In this document: positions 17,215 through 25,900 of the stretch, one piece after another | How positions within the stretch are numbered: the stretch's first letter is position 1 | How the letters are laid out: the number at the start of each line of letters is the position of its first letter | Source of the DNA: Mycobacterium kansasii ATCC 12478 | GTDB taxonomy: Bacteria; Actinomycetota; Actinomycetes; Mycobacteriales; Mycobacteriaceae | DNA length: 64,000 nucleotides | Reading direction: 5' to 3' | Assembly: GCF_000157895.3 (NCBI RefSeq) | Contig: NC_022663.1 | Span: forward strand, 4,154,001-4,218,000 | Notes under the pieces: model-generated | The model's input: the letters and a program-made list of their open reading frames with translations, nothing else | The model's database searches: none | Told to the model about the DNA's origin: nothing | Program-made: the position numbers and the translations under genes

Positions 17215-18444
17215 TTAGCCTCCGGATAGTGGGCGTGACATCACGGTCATTCTGAGTCCGTATCGGGGTACGACGCCGGCGCGTCCCGTTGCGGCTGAGG
17301 GCATTCCGGGTAGGCCGGGCATGGCCGCGGGTGCGGCGTCGCTGGTGGGCAGTGTGGTCAAGGGGGTGGCCGCCTGGAATGTCTTGGCGGCGACGGCGGC
17401 TTGGGGTGTGGCCCAGGAGGGGGGCACCGATAGTTGTCCGATCGAACCCGCGCTGCGCGCGGCGGCCGAGACTTGACCGCCAAGGACTCCACCGGCACGC
17501 ATTGTTGCCCCCGATAGTGATTTGGCGATGGAGTTCAGCGGGGCCAGCAGTGCCGGTGCGACTTTGGGTACGGTTTCTGCCACCGGTTGTGTCACGCCGG
17601 AAATCAAGCCGAGGCTCTTCTCGGTATTGATGATCCCGTTTGTCATGCCGCTGACGCCGGTCACCGAGCCCATGGTGGAATACCAGGCGAACAGGGCATC
17701 GAGGGCGGTGAAGTCGTCTTTGAGAATCTTGGGTAGTTTCAAGGTGTTGACGAACTCGCCCAATGCGTAGAGCGGCACCCCGACCTCTGGTAGGCCGACG
17801 GCGGTCAACGCCGCTCCGATGTCTTTCAGCAGGTTTCCGATCCAGTTGCCTTTGTTGTCAGGGGCTTTCGTGATGGCGCGGGTGACTGCGGCGTGTTGAG
17901 CGCTGCGCCCGGCAGGGTTGGTGTCGGGTTGCGGGGAGGCAAACGGGGTCAGCTTCCATGCTGCGGCCGAGGCGACGGTGTAGTCGTCCATTGCGGTGGC
18001 GTCTTGAGCCCACATCTGCATGTATTGGGCTTCGGTGGTGGCGATCGCGGCGGTGTTTTGGCCGAAGAAGTTGGTTGCAATCAGCGCGAGCAGCTCGGCG
18101 CGGTTGGCGGCGATCAGCGGCGGCGGCACCGTCATGGCGAAGGCCTGCTCAAAGGCCGTCGCGGCGGCGGTTGCCTGGGCCGCGGTATGTCCAGCTTGCT
18201 CGGCGGTGACGGTGAGCCAATCCACATACGGAATGACCGCGGCAGCCATCGACATCGACGACGAACCCGTCCACTGCATGCTGGTCAGGTCCATCACCAC
18301 CGATCGATACATGCTGGCCGCGGAGTGCAGTTCGACTGCCAGTAGTTGCCAGCTGGCTGCGGCGGTACGCAGTGAAGCCGATCCCGGACCGGTATACATC
18401 CGGGCCGAATTGACCTCTGGCGGTAACAGCGCAAAATCAAACAC
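17215..18444 (-). CDS. PPE family protein, SVP subfamily
   Basis: The product has 409 residues. The PPE domain (1-180) opens VFDFALLPPEVNSARMYTGP and contains the WxG-like turn SMQWTGSSSMSMAAAV. The subfamily mark GxxSVPxxW appears as GQLSVPPSWATPQ near residue 335, and the C-terminus ends GVVPRYGLRMTVMSRPL, typical of PPE-SVP. These proteins are type VII secretion substrates and need a PE partner; none is adjacent. Start is a GTG at 18444 with CCAGGAGCC 7-8 nt upstream. The frame continues to 18822, but the extension is not PPE-like. Confidence 0.93.
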   Translation of the reverse strand: MFDFALLPPEVNSARMYTGPGSASLRTAAASWQLLAVELHSAASMYRSVVMDLTSMQWTGSSSMSMAAAVIPYVDWLTVTAEQAGHTAAQATAAATAFEQAFAMTVPPPLIAANRAELLALIATNFFGQNTAAIATTEAQYMQMWAQDATAMDDYTVASAAAWKLTPFASPQPDTNPAGRSAQHAAVTRAITKAPDNKGNWIGNLLKDIGAALTAVGLPEVGVPLYALGEFVNTLKLPKILKDDFTALDALFAWYSTMGSVTGVSGMTNGIINTEKSLGLISGVTQPVAETVPKVAPALLAPLNSIAKSLSGATMRAGGVLGGQVSAAARSAGSIGQLSVPPSWATPQAAVAAKTFQAATPLTTLPTSDAAPAAMPGLPGMPSAATGRAGVVPRYGLRMTVMSRPLSGG

Positions 18445-18641
18445 GATGGCTCCTGGCCTTGCTGGTGGTGGATGATGGGAAACCGCGGCCTGCTTGCCGC
18501 ATTGACGAACTGAATCCGGTGACGCCCCGCCGACCGCCGTGCTCCGCCAGGGCCTCGGGAAAGTCGTTGGTGCCCAACGCCGGTGACACTGGTGATGCAT
18601 CCGCCCGCCCTCCGGCGGCCCCGTCGGCACCGGACACGTTG

Positions 18642-19442
18642 CTAGGGAGCGACTTTGAGTACGCCAGACCGGACCAGCGCTTGAGCAAGGCCGATCTTTT
18701 CGTCGTCGGTCAGCCCGCCGGGCAGTTCCCGGACATAGAAGGCGCCCGCGGCGATGATGAATTGCAATGCGGCACCGGCCATGTCGTTGACCGACAAGAC
18801 GGCGGTGCTGTCGGTGCGACACAGCGCGACGTAGCCGTCACTGCGGGCCAAGGTAAGCCGGCCCGCGCGGTCGTCGACAAGCATCCGCCGGTTGACGGTG
18901 ATAAAGCCGATGTCATGCCAGACATCGGGGAGCGGTTGTCCGAACAATGCTTCGTAGCGCTCGCGGAAATCGGTGAATGTGGACTTCCGCCCCGGGCCCC
19001 GGCCATTCACTGGAATTGCCGGCGGCCGATCCTTCACCTCCGTCGCGCGCTTCCCGTTGTGCCCGGGGTCGGAGTGGATAGTGGGGGTATGGCTGGGATA
19101 ACGGCCGAAGAACCGTCGCCCGTAATCCGCATACTGATCGGTGAACAAGATAAATGCGTGCCAGGCGGCGTCGACCATCTCCGAATACATACCGATGACC
19201 ATGTCGTGGCTCAGCTCGCATAACACCAGATACTTCTTGACTTCAGTGAAAAGCTCCTCGGCCTGAGCGCGGGTCTCGACCACCCGGTCGCTAAGCAGCC
19301 GATCAAGCACATACGGCGCCTCGAAAGCCAACGCCTCACGAAGATGAGCGTCGAGCACTTCCGCGTCCGAATCGTTGCTTTCAGCAGGTGTGATACCGGA
19401 GGTATCGGTGAGGGAGGGGGCGTTATCGGAAATGGCCACCAT
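18642..19442 (-). CDS. PF07173-like (glycine-rich-domain-containing-protein-like) protein
   Basis: The product has 266 residues. Its core, about 60-130, has the family pattern FTEVKKYLVLCELSHDMVIG, then MVDAAWHAFILFTDQYADYG and RRFFGRYPSHTP: a helical bundle with conserved His, Asp-Ala-Ala-Trp-His and Tyr-x-x-Tyr positions. Members often sit beside secreted or repetitive proteins, and their biochemistry is not settled. The C-terminal 90 residues form a second small domain with YVALCRTDSTAVLSVNDMAG. It lies downstream of the secreted low-complexity gene and upstream of the PPE gene, all leftward. Start at 19442 has only a weak ribosome-binding site. Confidence 0.6.
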   Translation of the reverse strand: MVAISDNAPSLTDTSGITPAESNDSDAEVLDAHLREALAFEAPYVLDRLLSDRVVETRAQAEELFTEVKKYLVLCELSHDMVIGMYSEMVDAAWHAFILFTDQYADYGRRFFGRYPSHTPTIHSDPGHNGKRATEVKDRPPAIPVNGRGPGRKSTFTDFRERYEALFGQPLPDVWHDIGFITVNRRMLVDDRAGRLTLARSDGYVALCRTDSTAVLSVNDMAGAALQFIIAAGAFYVRELPGGLTDDEKIGLAQALVRSGVLKVAP

Positions 19443-19600
19443 GACCTCGCCCGTTTTCTTGCCGAGGCCGGAAATCCGGACTATGCCGCTGGTGTCTCCG
19501 GGTAGTCGAACGCATATACATCTAGGACCCAAATGTGTTTCCGATCACGCCAGTCCGGTCATACCGGACCAACGCGGAATGCCGATCTGCCTGTCCGCCG

Positions 19601-20260
19601 TTAGTTGTCAGCGTCATACGGGTCGCCTGCCGCATACGCGGTTGCAAAGTCGAGATCCGATTGCTCTTCACTATTAGGGTCGTCAGGGCGGTATTCGTTG
19701 TTGTTTGCTTGCCATTGCGCGACGGTATTTGTGCCTGAACTGTCGTCGTCGGATTCGCTCGAGCTGAAGTAATCTTCGTCATACCCGCCCGCTGCGCTTG
19801 TGCTGGACGTAACTTGCGGCCCAGCTGGCTGGTCGTCACCCGGGATCACATTTGTCTGAATATCTGTGGGGGGCTCATTGACGCCGCCGGAATTGCTGGT
19901 TGCGGTGGTGCTGTCTTGGGTAGTAGCCGTCGTGTCATTCGAATTGCTCGACGTGCCGCTGAGGCTGCTACCGGAAGTGTCGTTGGTGTTGCTCGTGCAG
20001 CTGTCGAGCTTGAAGCCGCCGTGGGAGGCCAGCGTGATGGTAAGCCGCCCCACATTGACGTCGAGACCGTTGGCGGTGGTCGCGGCTGAGGTGTCGACGA
20101 TGCCGGCGATGCCGCTGGTCAGTGCCAGCGCTCCCAGCGTGGCGCCGGCCGCAAGCCTGCCTCGCCGCGACTTGCCGGTCCCGGCTTTGGGTTGAGCCGA
20201 ACCAGATTCGGCGTCGTCGGCGGTGTTGTCGGTTCTCGCGATACGGGTCGGTTTGGGCAT
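19601..20260 (-). CDS. Putative secreted, Ser/Thr/Asp/Asn-rich low-complexity protein
   Basis: The product has 219 residues. A basic N-terminus (KAGTGKSRRGRLAAGATLGA) leads into a hydrophobic stretch (LGALALTSGIAGIVDTSAA) at about residues 45-65, so a twin-Arg-like or Sec signal is likely. After VGRLTITLASHGGFKLDSCT only one cysteine occurs, then an acidic low-complexity tail rich in Ser, Thr, Asn and Asp to the end (DLDFATAYAAGDPYDADN). The start at 20260 has AAGGA about 12 nt upstream; the frame extends to 20617 without support. I recognise no family. Adjacency to the PF07173-like gene is suggestive. Confidence 0.55.
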   Translation of the reverse strand: MPKPTRIARTDNTADDAESGSAQPKAGTGKSRRGRLAAGATLGALALTSGIAGIVDTSAATTANGLDVNVGRLTITLASHGGFKLDSCTSNTNDTSGSSLSGTSSNSNDTTATTQDSTTATSNSGGVNEPPTDIQTNVIPGDDQPAGPQVTSSTSAAGGYDEDYFSSSESDDDSSGTNTVAQWQANNNEYRPDDPNSEEQSDLDFATAYAAGDPYDADN

Positions 20261-20313
20261 GGTCGGATGGTCCTTTCTGCGATGCGGGTCAAACGATGTC
20301 TTCGATGTGCCGG

Positions 20314-20634
20314 TCACGGTGTCGCCAGTGTGTTCACCCCTGACCGGTTGCCGGGACATGCGTCGGCGCTGCTGCAGCGACACCGGCGCCATTGCCTGGC
20401 CGGTATGCACCGGCGCGAGCCGCGGATTTGGCCGGCACTTTCGGCGGCCGCCTCGGCGGGCGGTAAACCATTGCTGCTCAACACCGCTGAGGCAGCAACG
20501 AGACCGAGGCTGCAACCATCGCCGAAATTGCCGGGGCCGGCGTACGCGGCTACCGACGGCGCGCTCAACCACGCCATCGATGCCGCCGCGCCCGCTGGGT
20601 CTAGGGGAACCACCCACAGCGTCACTGCCGACAT
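20314..20634 (-). CDS. Possible small exported protein (hypothetical)
   Basis: A 106-codon frame begins MSAVTLWVVPLDPAGAAASM and carries WLSAPSVAAYAGPGNFGDGC. Third-codon GC is high, as in real genes here. Cysteines cluster near the end (RRCIPARQWRRCRCSSADAC). A promoter-like TTGACT/TACAGA pair lies about 90-115 nt upstream and points at it, and the secreted low-complexity gene starts 53 nt downstream. The ribosome-binding site is poor (AAGGG touches the ATG), so the call is tentative. Confidence 0.4.
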   Translation of the reverse strand: MSAVTLWVVPLDPAGAAASMAWLSAPSVAAYAGPGNFGDGCSLGLVAASAVLSSNGLPPAEAAAESAGQIRGSRRCIPARQWRRCRCSSADACPGNRSGVNTLATP

Positions 20635-20721
20635 CCCTTCGGATCGCTTGATACTCCGCGCCTGCGTTGACTCCCTCGTCGCCCAGCGGCGGCTATATAC
20701 GGCTGTATTAAAATCCATACA

Positions 20722-20750
20722 TCTGTATCGGACATAGTTGCAGAAGTCAA
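20722..20750 (-). promoter_or_regulatory. SigA-like promoter with ATACA/TGTAT repeats
   Basis: On the minus strand TTGACT (20745-20750) is followed after 17 nt by TACAGA (20722-20727). The downstream edge overlaps ATACATCTGTAT, an inverted repeat, with a further TGTAT nearby. The AT-rich composition stands out. It would drive the leftward small ORF and the secreted low-complexity gene; the repeat may be an operator. Confidence 0.4.
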
Positions 20751-20917
20751 CTTTGTGATCAATCCAGGCGCCGATGCGACCATGACGCACCCTGGACGGC
20801 GGCGGCTCGAGAGTGGTGCTGGCGTTGGGCCGCTCGTTCTGCGGAGCGTGCGGCGGCCTAATGCGTCTATCCGGCTACGCACGCCTTAGGCCGAAGTTAC
20901 GGCGGTGAGGGCGCTCG

Positions 20918-20940
20918 AACCCCCAGTTGAGCTGGGGGTT
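20918..20940 (-). terminator. Hairpin at the left end of the IS
   Basis: AACCCCCAG, loop TTGAG, CTGGGGGTT: a perfect 9-bp stem just downstream of the transposase stop. It may end the transposase transcript or shield the IS from outside transcription. Confidence 0.5.
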
Positions 20941-20967
20941 CGGTGTTTTCGGGTGTGGATGTTTTGG

Positions 20968-22743
20968 CTACTGCAGGCTTAGCGGGATGGTTGTGTTGAG
21001 GAGTTGGAAGGCTCGGGTTTGGGTGTCGGTGGCCTCGGTGAGCATGGGCACGGGGGTTTTGGTGCCGGCGAAGCGGACTTGGTTGCGGGTGAGTGTGGCT
21101 AGGTGGGTGAGCAGTCCTTGGTAACTGTGGGTGGGCAGTTGGGCGTCGGTGGTGGTTTTGCGGGCTGCTTTGGTGGCGGCTTGGGGGGATCGCTGCGCTG
21201 GTGCGACGGGGTTGTCGCGGGTAGGGGGGTTTTCGTCGGTGAAGGTCAGCGGCGCCAGGGCGTGACGCAGGTGCCAGGTGAGGTAGGCGGCGAGCATGCA
21301 GATCAGGACGTGGGCGCGGACGCGGTCCTCAAGGCGGTGGTGGATCGGGCGCAGGTCTAGGTCGTCGGTTTTTAGGCTGCGGAAGTCGCGTTCGACGTTG
21401 GCGAGGTTCTTGTAGGCGTTGATGACGGCGGCGCTGGCCAGATCGCTGGCGGGCACGCTGGTGCGCAGCACGTAGATGCCGTCGAGGGCGGCTTCGGCGC
21501 TGATCTGGGTGTGCCTGCGGGTGATGGTCACGGTGGTGTCGGTGATGGTGACGTGCAGGTGTTTGGCCATTTTGTATTTGTCAATGACTTTGCCGATTTT
21601 GAGGCCGATCTGATCGGCGCCGACCAGTCGCCGGGCGGCCACGGCGGCGGTGATAGGGGCCAGGAGTTGTTCGGTGGCGTTAAGCAATTCGCCGCGTTTG
21701 CGGGCGCGTTCGGCGGCCAGCAGGGGGTTGCGGCAGCAGATCAGCCGTTCGCCGGGATAGTCGGGGTGGGTGATCTCGGCGAAGTCGTGGTCATCGAACA
21801 GCGACATCTGCAGCGGTCCGTCATCGGCAGCCAGGGCCGCGATGGAGGGGGCGCGCAGCGCGGTCAGCCAGCCGATTCCGCCGAGGTCTTTAAGGGCGGT
21901 GATGCGCGCGGAGGTGATCATGCCGCGGTCACCGACCATCACCATGTTGGTCAGTCCGAAGCGGTCTTTGACCGTGGTAACCGCGGCGCGAAACGCGGTG
22001 GGGTCGGCGGTGTTGCCGGCGAACACCCGGATCGCGACCGGGCGCCCGGCGGGGTCGGTGAGCAACCCGTATTCGATTTGTGGGCAGCCCTTCTTGCCGT
22101 CGCGGGAATAGCCGCGGGCGGCCAATTCACAACACCGACCGGTCACCCACGAAGAGGACAGGTCAAACATCGCGATCCGCGACGGGTTCACTTCGTGGTC
22201 CAGATGCCTTGCCGCCAACTGCTTTTCGATGTGATCTTGGCGCTGGTGCAGCCAGTCCATCGCCGCGTACACCTCGTCGCTGCTCGCGCCGGTGATACCC
22301 AAATCGGCGCCCAGGGTGGTATCGGCCCACCCGGTCAGTGTGGACAATTTCGAACCCGGCCTCAGCACTCGGGACACGATCAGCCCATAGGCCAAATCGC
22401 GGGCCCGGCACGGCGGGCCCAGCAGGGCCGGCAGGCCCAATGTGCGCGCCATGGTGTGTACCGCAGCGACGTGGCCGTGTGGTAGCGATGATTCGATGCG
22501 CACCGCGTCGCCGGCGGCCACCATCGTCGCACCCGACAGCACCGCCTCGATCGCGCTGATCGCGGCCTCGGGCAGGGCGGACAGGTTGGCCAGTTGCTGG
22601 TGTTTAACCGTGCCGCCGTCGCGGAAGCTGCGCCGCAGATACACCGACTGGTAGTCGCGACGCTGACCGGCCTTATCCACATGACTACTCTTGATCCTGG
22701 CCACATGCATCGCGCCTGACCGCCGCACCATATGCTGCATCAT
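20968..22743 (-). CDS. IS1634-type DDE transposase
   Basis: The product has up to 591 residues. The DDE catalytic triad is visible as MFDLSSSWV, MVMVGDRGM and NVERDFRSLK, in the right order, with the DNA-binding N-terminal part carrying DYQSVYLRRSFRDGG. An internal ATG (MHVARIKSSHVDKAG, 12 codons in) is an alternative start. The frame is intact, so the element may still move. Confidence 0.88.
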   Translation of the reverse strand: MMQHMVRRSGAMHVARIKSSHVDKAGQRRDYQSVYLRRSFRDGGTVKHQQLANLSALPEAAISAIEAVLSGATMVAAGDAVRIESSLPHGHVAAVHTMARTLGLPALLGPPCRARDLAYGLIVSRVLRPGSKLSTLTGWADTTLGADLGITGASSDEVYAAMDWLHQRQDHIEKQLAARHLDHEVNPSRIAMFDLSSSWVTGRCCELAARGYSRDGKKGCPQIEYGLLTDPAGRPVAIRVFAGNTADPTAFRAAVTTVKDRFGLTNMVMVGDRGMITSARITALKDLGGIGWLTALRAPSIAALAADDGPLQMSLFDDHDFAEITHPDYPGERLICCRNPLLAAERARKRGELLNATEQLLAPITAAVAARRLVGADQIGLKIGKVIDKYKMAKHLHVTITDTTVTITRRHTQISAEAALDGIYVLRTSVPASDLASAAVINAYKNLANVERDFRSLKTDDLDLRPIHHRLEDRVRAHVLICMLAAYLTWHLRHALAPLTFTDENPPTRDNPVAPAQRSPQAATKAARKTTTDAQLPTHSYQGLLTHLATLTRNQVRFAGTKTPVPMLTEATDTQTRAFQLLNTTIPLSLQ

Positions 22744-22917
22744 AGCGTTATTCGCAAGAAATCCAGACCTGACACACCATAGTTTTTTGGCTACGTTTCG
22801 AGACCGCTAACAACACCATAGCCGCAGACCAGACACACAATTAGCGCTCAAACACGCCGTAACTTCGGCTTAGGGCAGACGCCAAGGAAGATGCGCACGG
22901 CTGCATGGTCCCGGGAA

Positions 22918-25900
22918 CTAGTCGTCGCCATCCGTCAAGCGCTCGTTCAGGAATCCTTCGACCACGGGGCTCTCGATAACGGACTGTGCGCCGTCTTCGG
23001 CGTGACGCATCCAGCGATGTTTTGTGTGCTCCACGATGACCGTGTGCACAGGGTCAGCCCCGATAAGCATGCCTCGCGTCAGCAGGAACCGCCCATGTTG
23101 GCGTGCCTCCCGTCGGGTGGCGCGCCGCAGCGTGGCGCACGCAGGGCATAGCCAGAGGTCTACTTTCGGCTTATTCGCGCATCGCTTACAGATCGGCGCT
23201 GCGCAACAGTCACACGAGACCATGCCCTCCAGGCACACCGGGCAGATTCTGCCACCACAGTAACGGCATCGGGGCGCATCGGGCACAAAGTGGCCTTCCC
23301 GGTCGATGACACCATGGTCTCTGGGAAGCGTTGTGGTGCTGTCAATTCGGCGTGCATCGGTTGTGCCAGGCCTGAGGTTCGCTTCGTGCACCCAGACCTG
23401 GCCATCCTCTACCGTGACCGCCTCTTCGACGTGCGCGCCGATTACCAGTGCCGTTCTTCTTTCTTCAGTGTTCAGTTGCTGCACAAGCAACAAGCGGAAG
23501 TCGTTTGGCAAGATCCCAAGTTCGGGTGTGACTACATGCGCCCCCGGCAACCACGCCGCCAGCGCGTTCGGGGTCGTACGCGGGTGCCCTGGCCGGGAGG
23601 TCGGTTGGATCGAGCCCAAGGGGCGCACGCGGCGCGAAATGTGCATCGCATTCGACACCGATGAGAGGCTGATCCGGTTTGGGTCGGTGAATGCGCTGAC
23701 CTCATCCGCATCGCCAATGCCCATCCAGCGGCCGAGCATCGTGGCTGCGGGGGCTTGCTGCGAGCCTGAGATGGCGTACCACTCTGGCCGATCGTCGGCT
23801 CGGACGCCGAGGGCTCGAAGCGAAGCCATCCCGACGATCACCACCTCTACTATGTCTGACACCGCATACCTGTAAACCGTAGGCGCCGGTTGCCATGCCT
23901 GTGTGACCCAGGGTGGCGTCGCGCCCGTCGAGGCCCAGCGGGTTAGCTTCTCGTGCAACGAAGATCCATCGAACCTGCGGGTGAGGATGCCGGAGTCCAC
24001 GAGTAGCACGTCGTGCCCTACGCGATGCCACCGCAGAGTGAGATCGATACTACGGTGTTGTGGTATCGAGGCGACGACGTGGTCCACTTGGGCCGGCGTC
24101 TTGGCTGCGGGTTGCGGCAGCCGCGTTAGCGGCGGAAATTCGCGAGCAACCAGGTGCGGCAGATCACCGTCGGCATTGACGAATGGGTTTGCGCCCCGCC
24201 CTGCTCGGCCGAGCTTCTCCACAGACCACACGGCGAAGAAGATCCGGTCCGACTGCAGAACAAGGTGCGGCGCATCGATACGGGCCTCGCGGTCGAGCGG
24301 TTCGACAATGGGGACGACTTGGGTGTTCAGCAATCGGCTCGCGGACAGACGCAGCTTGTAAGCGTCATCGATCATGCTTCTGCCGAAGGCAATCCATCGA
24401 TCGAGCGAGCCATTGCGAACCACCGCTTGCTCGATCGCGCCACCTCGGTTGAGGATGACGGTCATCGCATTTTTGTCGACGCCGGCGAGGACTGCGGCGC
24501 CCGTAGCAGCGAGTTCAACGGGGAGACAACTCAGCTCATCATCCGTCGCGGGTCCCAGTCGACTGCAGGCCGGGCACAGCTCGCCCACTCGACATGACGA
24601 GCACACCTCGCGATCGCAGATAGGGCAACAGTGCACTTGGGGATCACGACCACACTCGGAACACACGGTGTCACCGCACAGTACGCAGATAGCAGTTGAC
24701 GCCACATGGTCTTCGGAAAGGCACCGCCGGCATATCGATGCCGAGCAGCCCGGGCATCCGATCGAAGCTTGGTGATCGATCTCATCACATGCCATGCACG
24801 ACCACGTACGACATGACGCACATAGCGCGGCCCTACCGGCCGCGTAGAAGTGTCCATCCCGGCAGACACCGAAGTCCACCTCGCGCGCGCCGATATCATC
24901 GAGTGTCGGCGCCGTCGGGCGCCCATCGAAAGTTCGGTACTCGTGGGTTGCGGTTCCGTGTCCACGCCATATCTCGTGTATTTCGAACCCGTTTCGCACA
25001 ACGGCCGTGAACGATCGCGCGGTTCGCTCAAGCAGTGCGCGGTTCAGTTCGGCGGGCAGGCGGCCAGGAAGTGGCTTTGATACCGGATTACTGGGCGCGC
25101 CCAATGCCCTCAGCGAGTCCGAATCGACTGGCACCAAATCGATTTCTGCATCAATCATTGCAACCTCGACAACAGGACGCACCCTCCGGTCGAGGAGCTG
25201 ACATTCCATTGGAACTGGGACCGGTCCAATCACTTCCCGAATTTCGTTGGTACGCTGGCCCACTCGGCCGCCCGAAGCTCCGAGCGATTCCAACACCCCG
25301 AACCAACCCAATTGACTTGCGGCGGAGAATCCATCGGGAAGTGCGATCCACTGACTGGTCTTATCAGAATGCCCTTCTTCATACGCACTTACCAGCACCG
25401 CATCGTTCCTGCGCTCCAACACAACTCGCAGTCCCCCGAGTTCTGCCTCGGCGAGCTCGGGGCTCTGGAGAGAGGATTCGCGCCACTCAAACGACGCCGA
25501 ATGTTCATCAACGGTGTTCAGCGTGCCGTCGTCGGCAATCGCCGATACTTGTTCAACTAGACCTTCCGCTTCGAGGTAAACGTCGGTAAACGTAGACCGG
25601 CGGGTTACCAGGACGCACGGCGGGGTCGGCGGCGGAACTTCGTGGCGGAGTTTTTCGAGGAGCGACACGAGCTTCAAGTCAGATTCGCCGTCCACAGTGG
25701 CCGCCGCGTGTTCCGGCAGATCAGCGAGCGCGTCGCGGTCAATCTCTGAAGTAGGGTTGGCTGCAATCGACAGCTCAATCCGGACATTTTCGGACCGTCG
25801 GAGGCGCAAGCGACTCGGATTGTCTGTTGTTGGGCTACGGCTGAGGTCGCGCAGGACCAACCCGCTATCGGCCGGCAGGCCGTTCTGAACCGCGTAAGCC

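Larger units (their letters stand above)
20883..22876. mobile_element. IS1634-like insertion sequence, complete
   Basis: The ends are near-perfect 22-bp inverted repeats: left 20883-20904 (GCCTTAGGCCGAAGTTACGG and two more bases) and right 22855-22876, with 20 of 22 positions matching after reverse complementing. One transposase gene fills the element. A 9-bp perfect hairpin (20918-20940) sits inside the left end. I see no clear target duplication in the flanks. It lies just 41 nt beyond the 3' end of the defence island. Confidence 0.85.
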
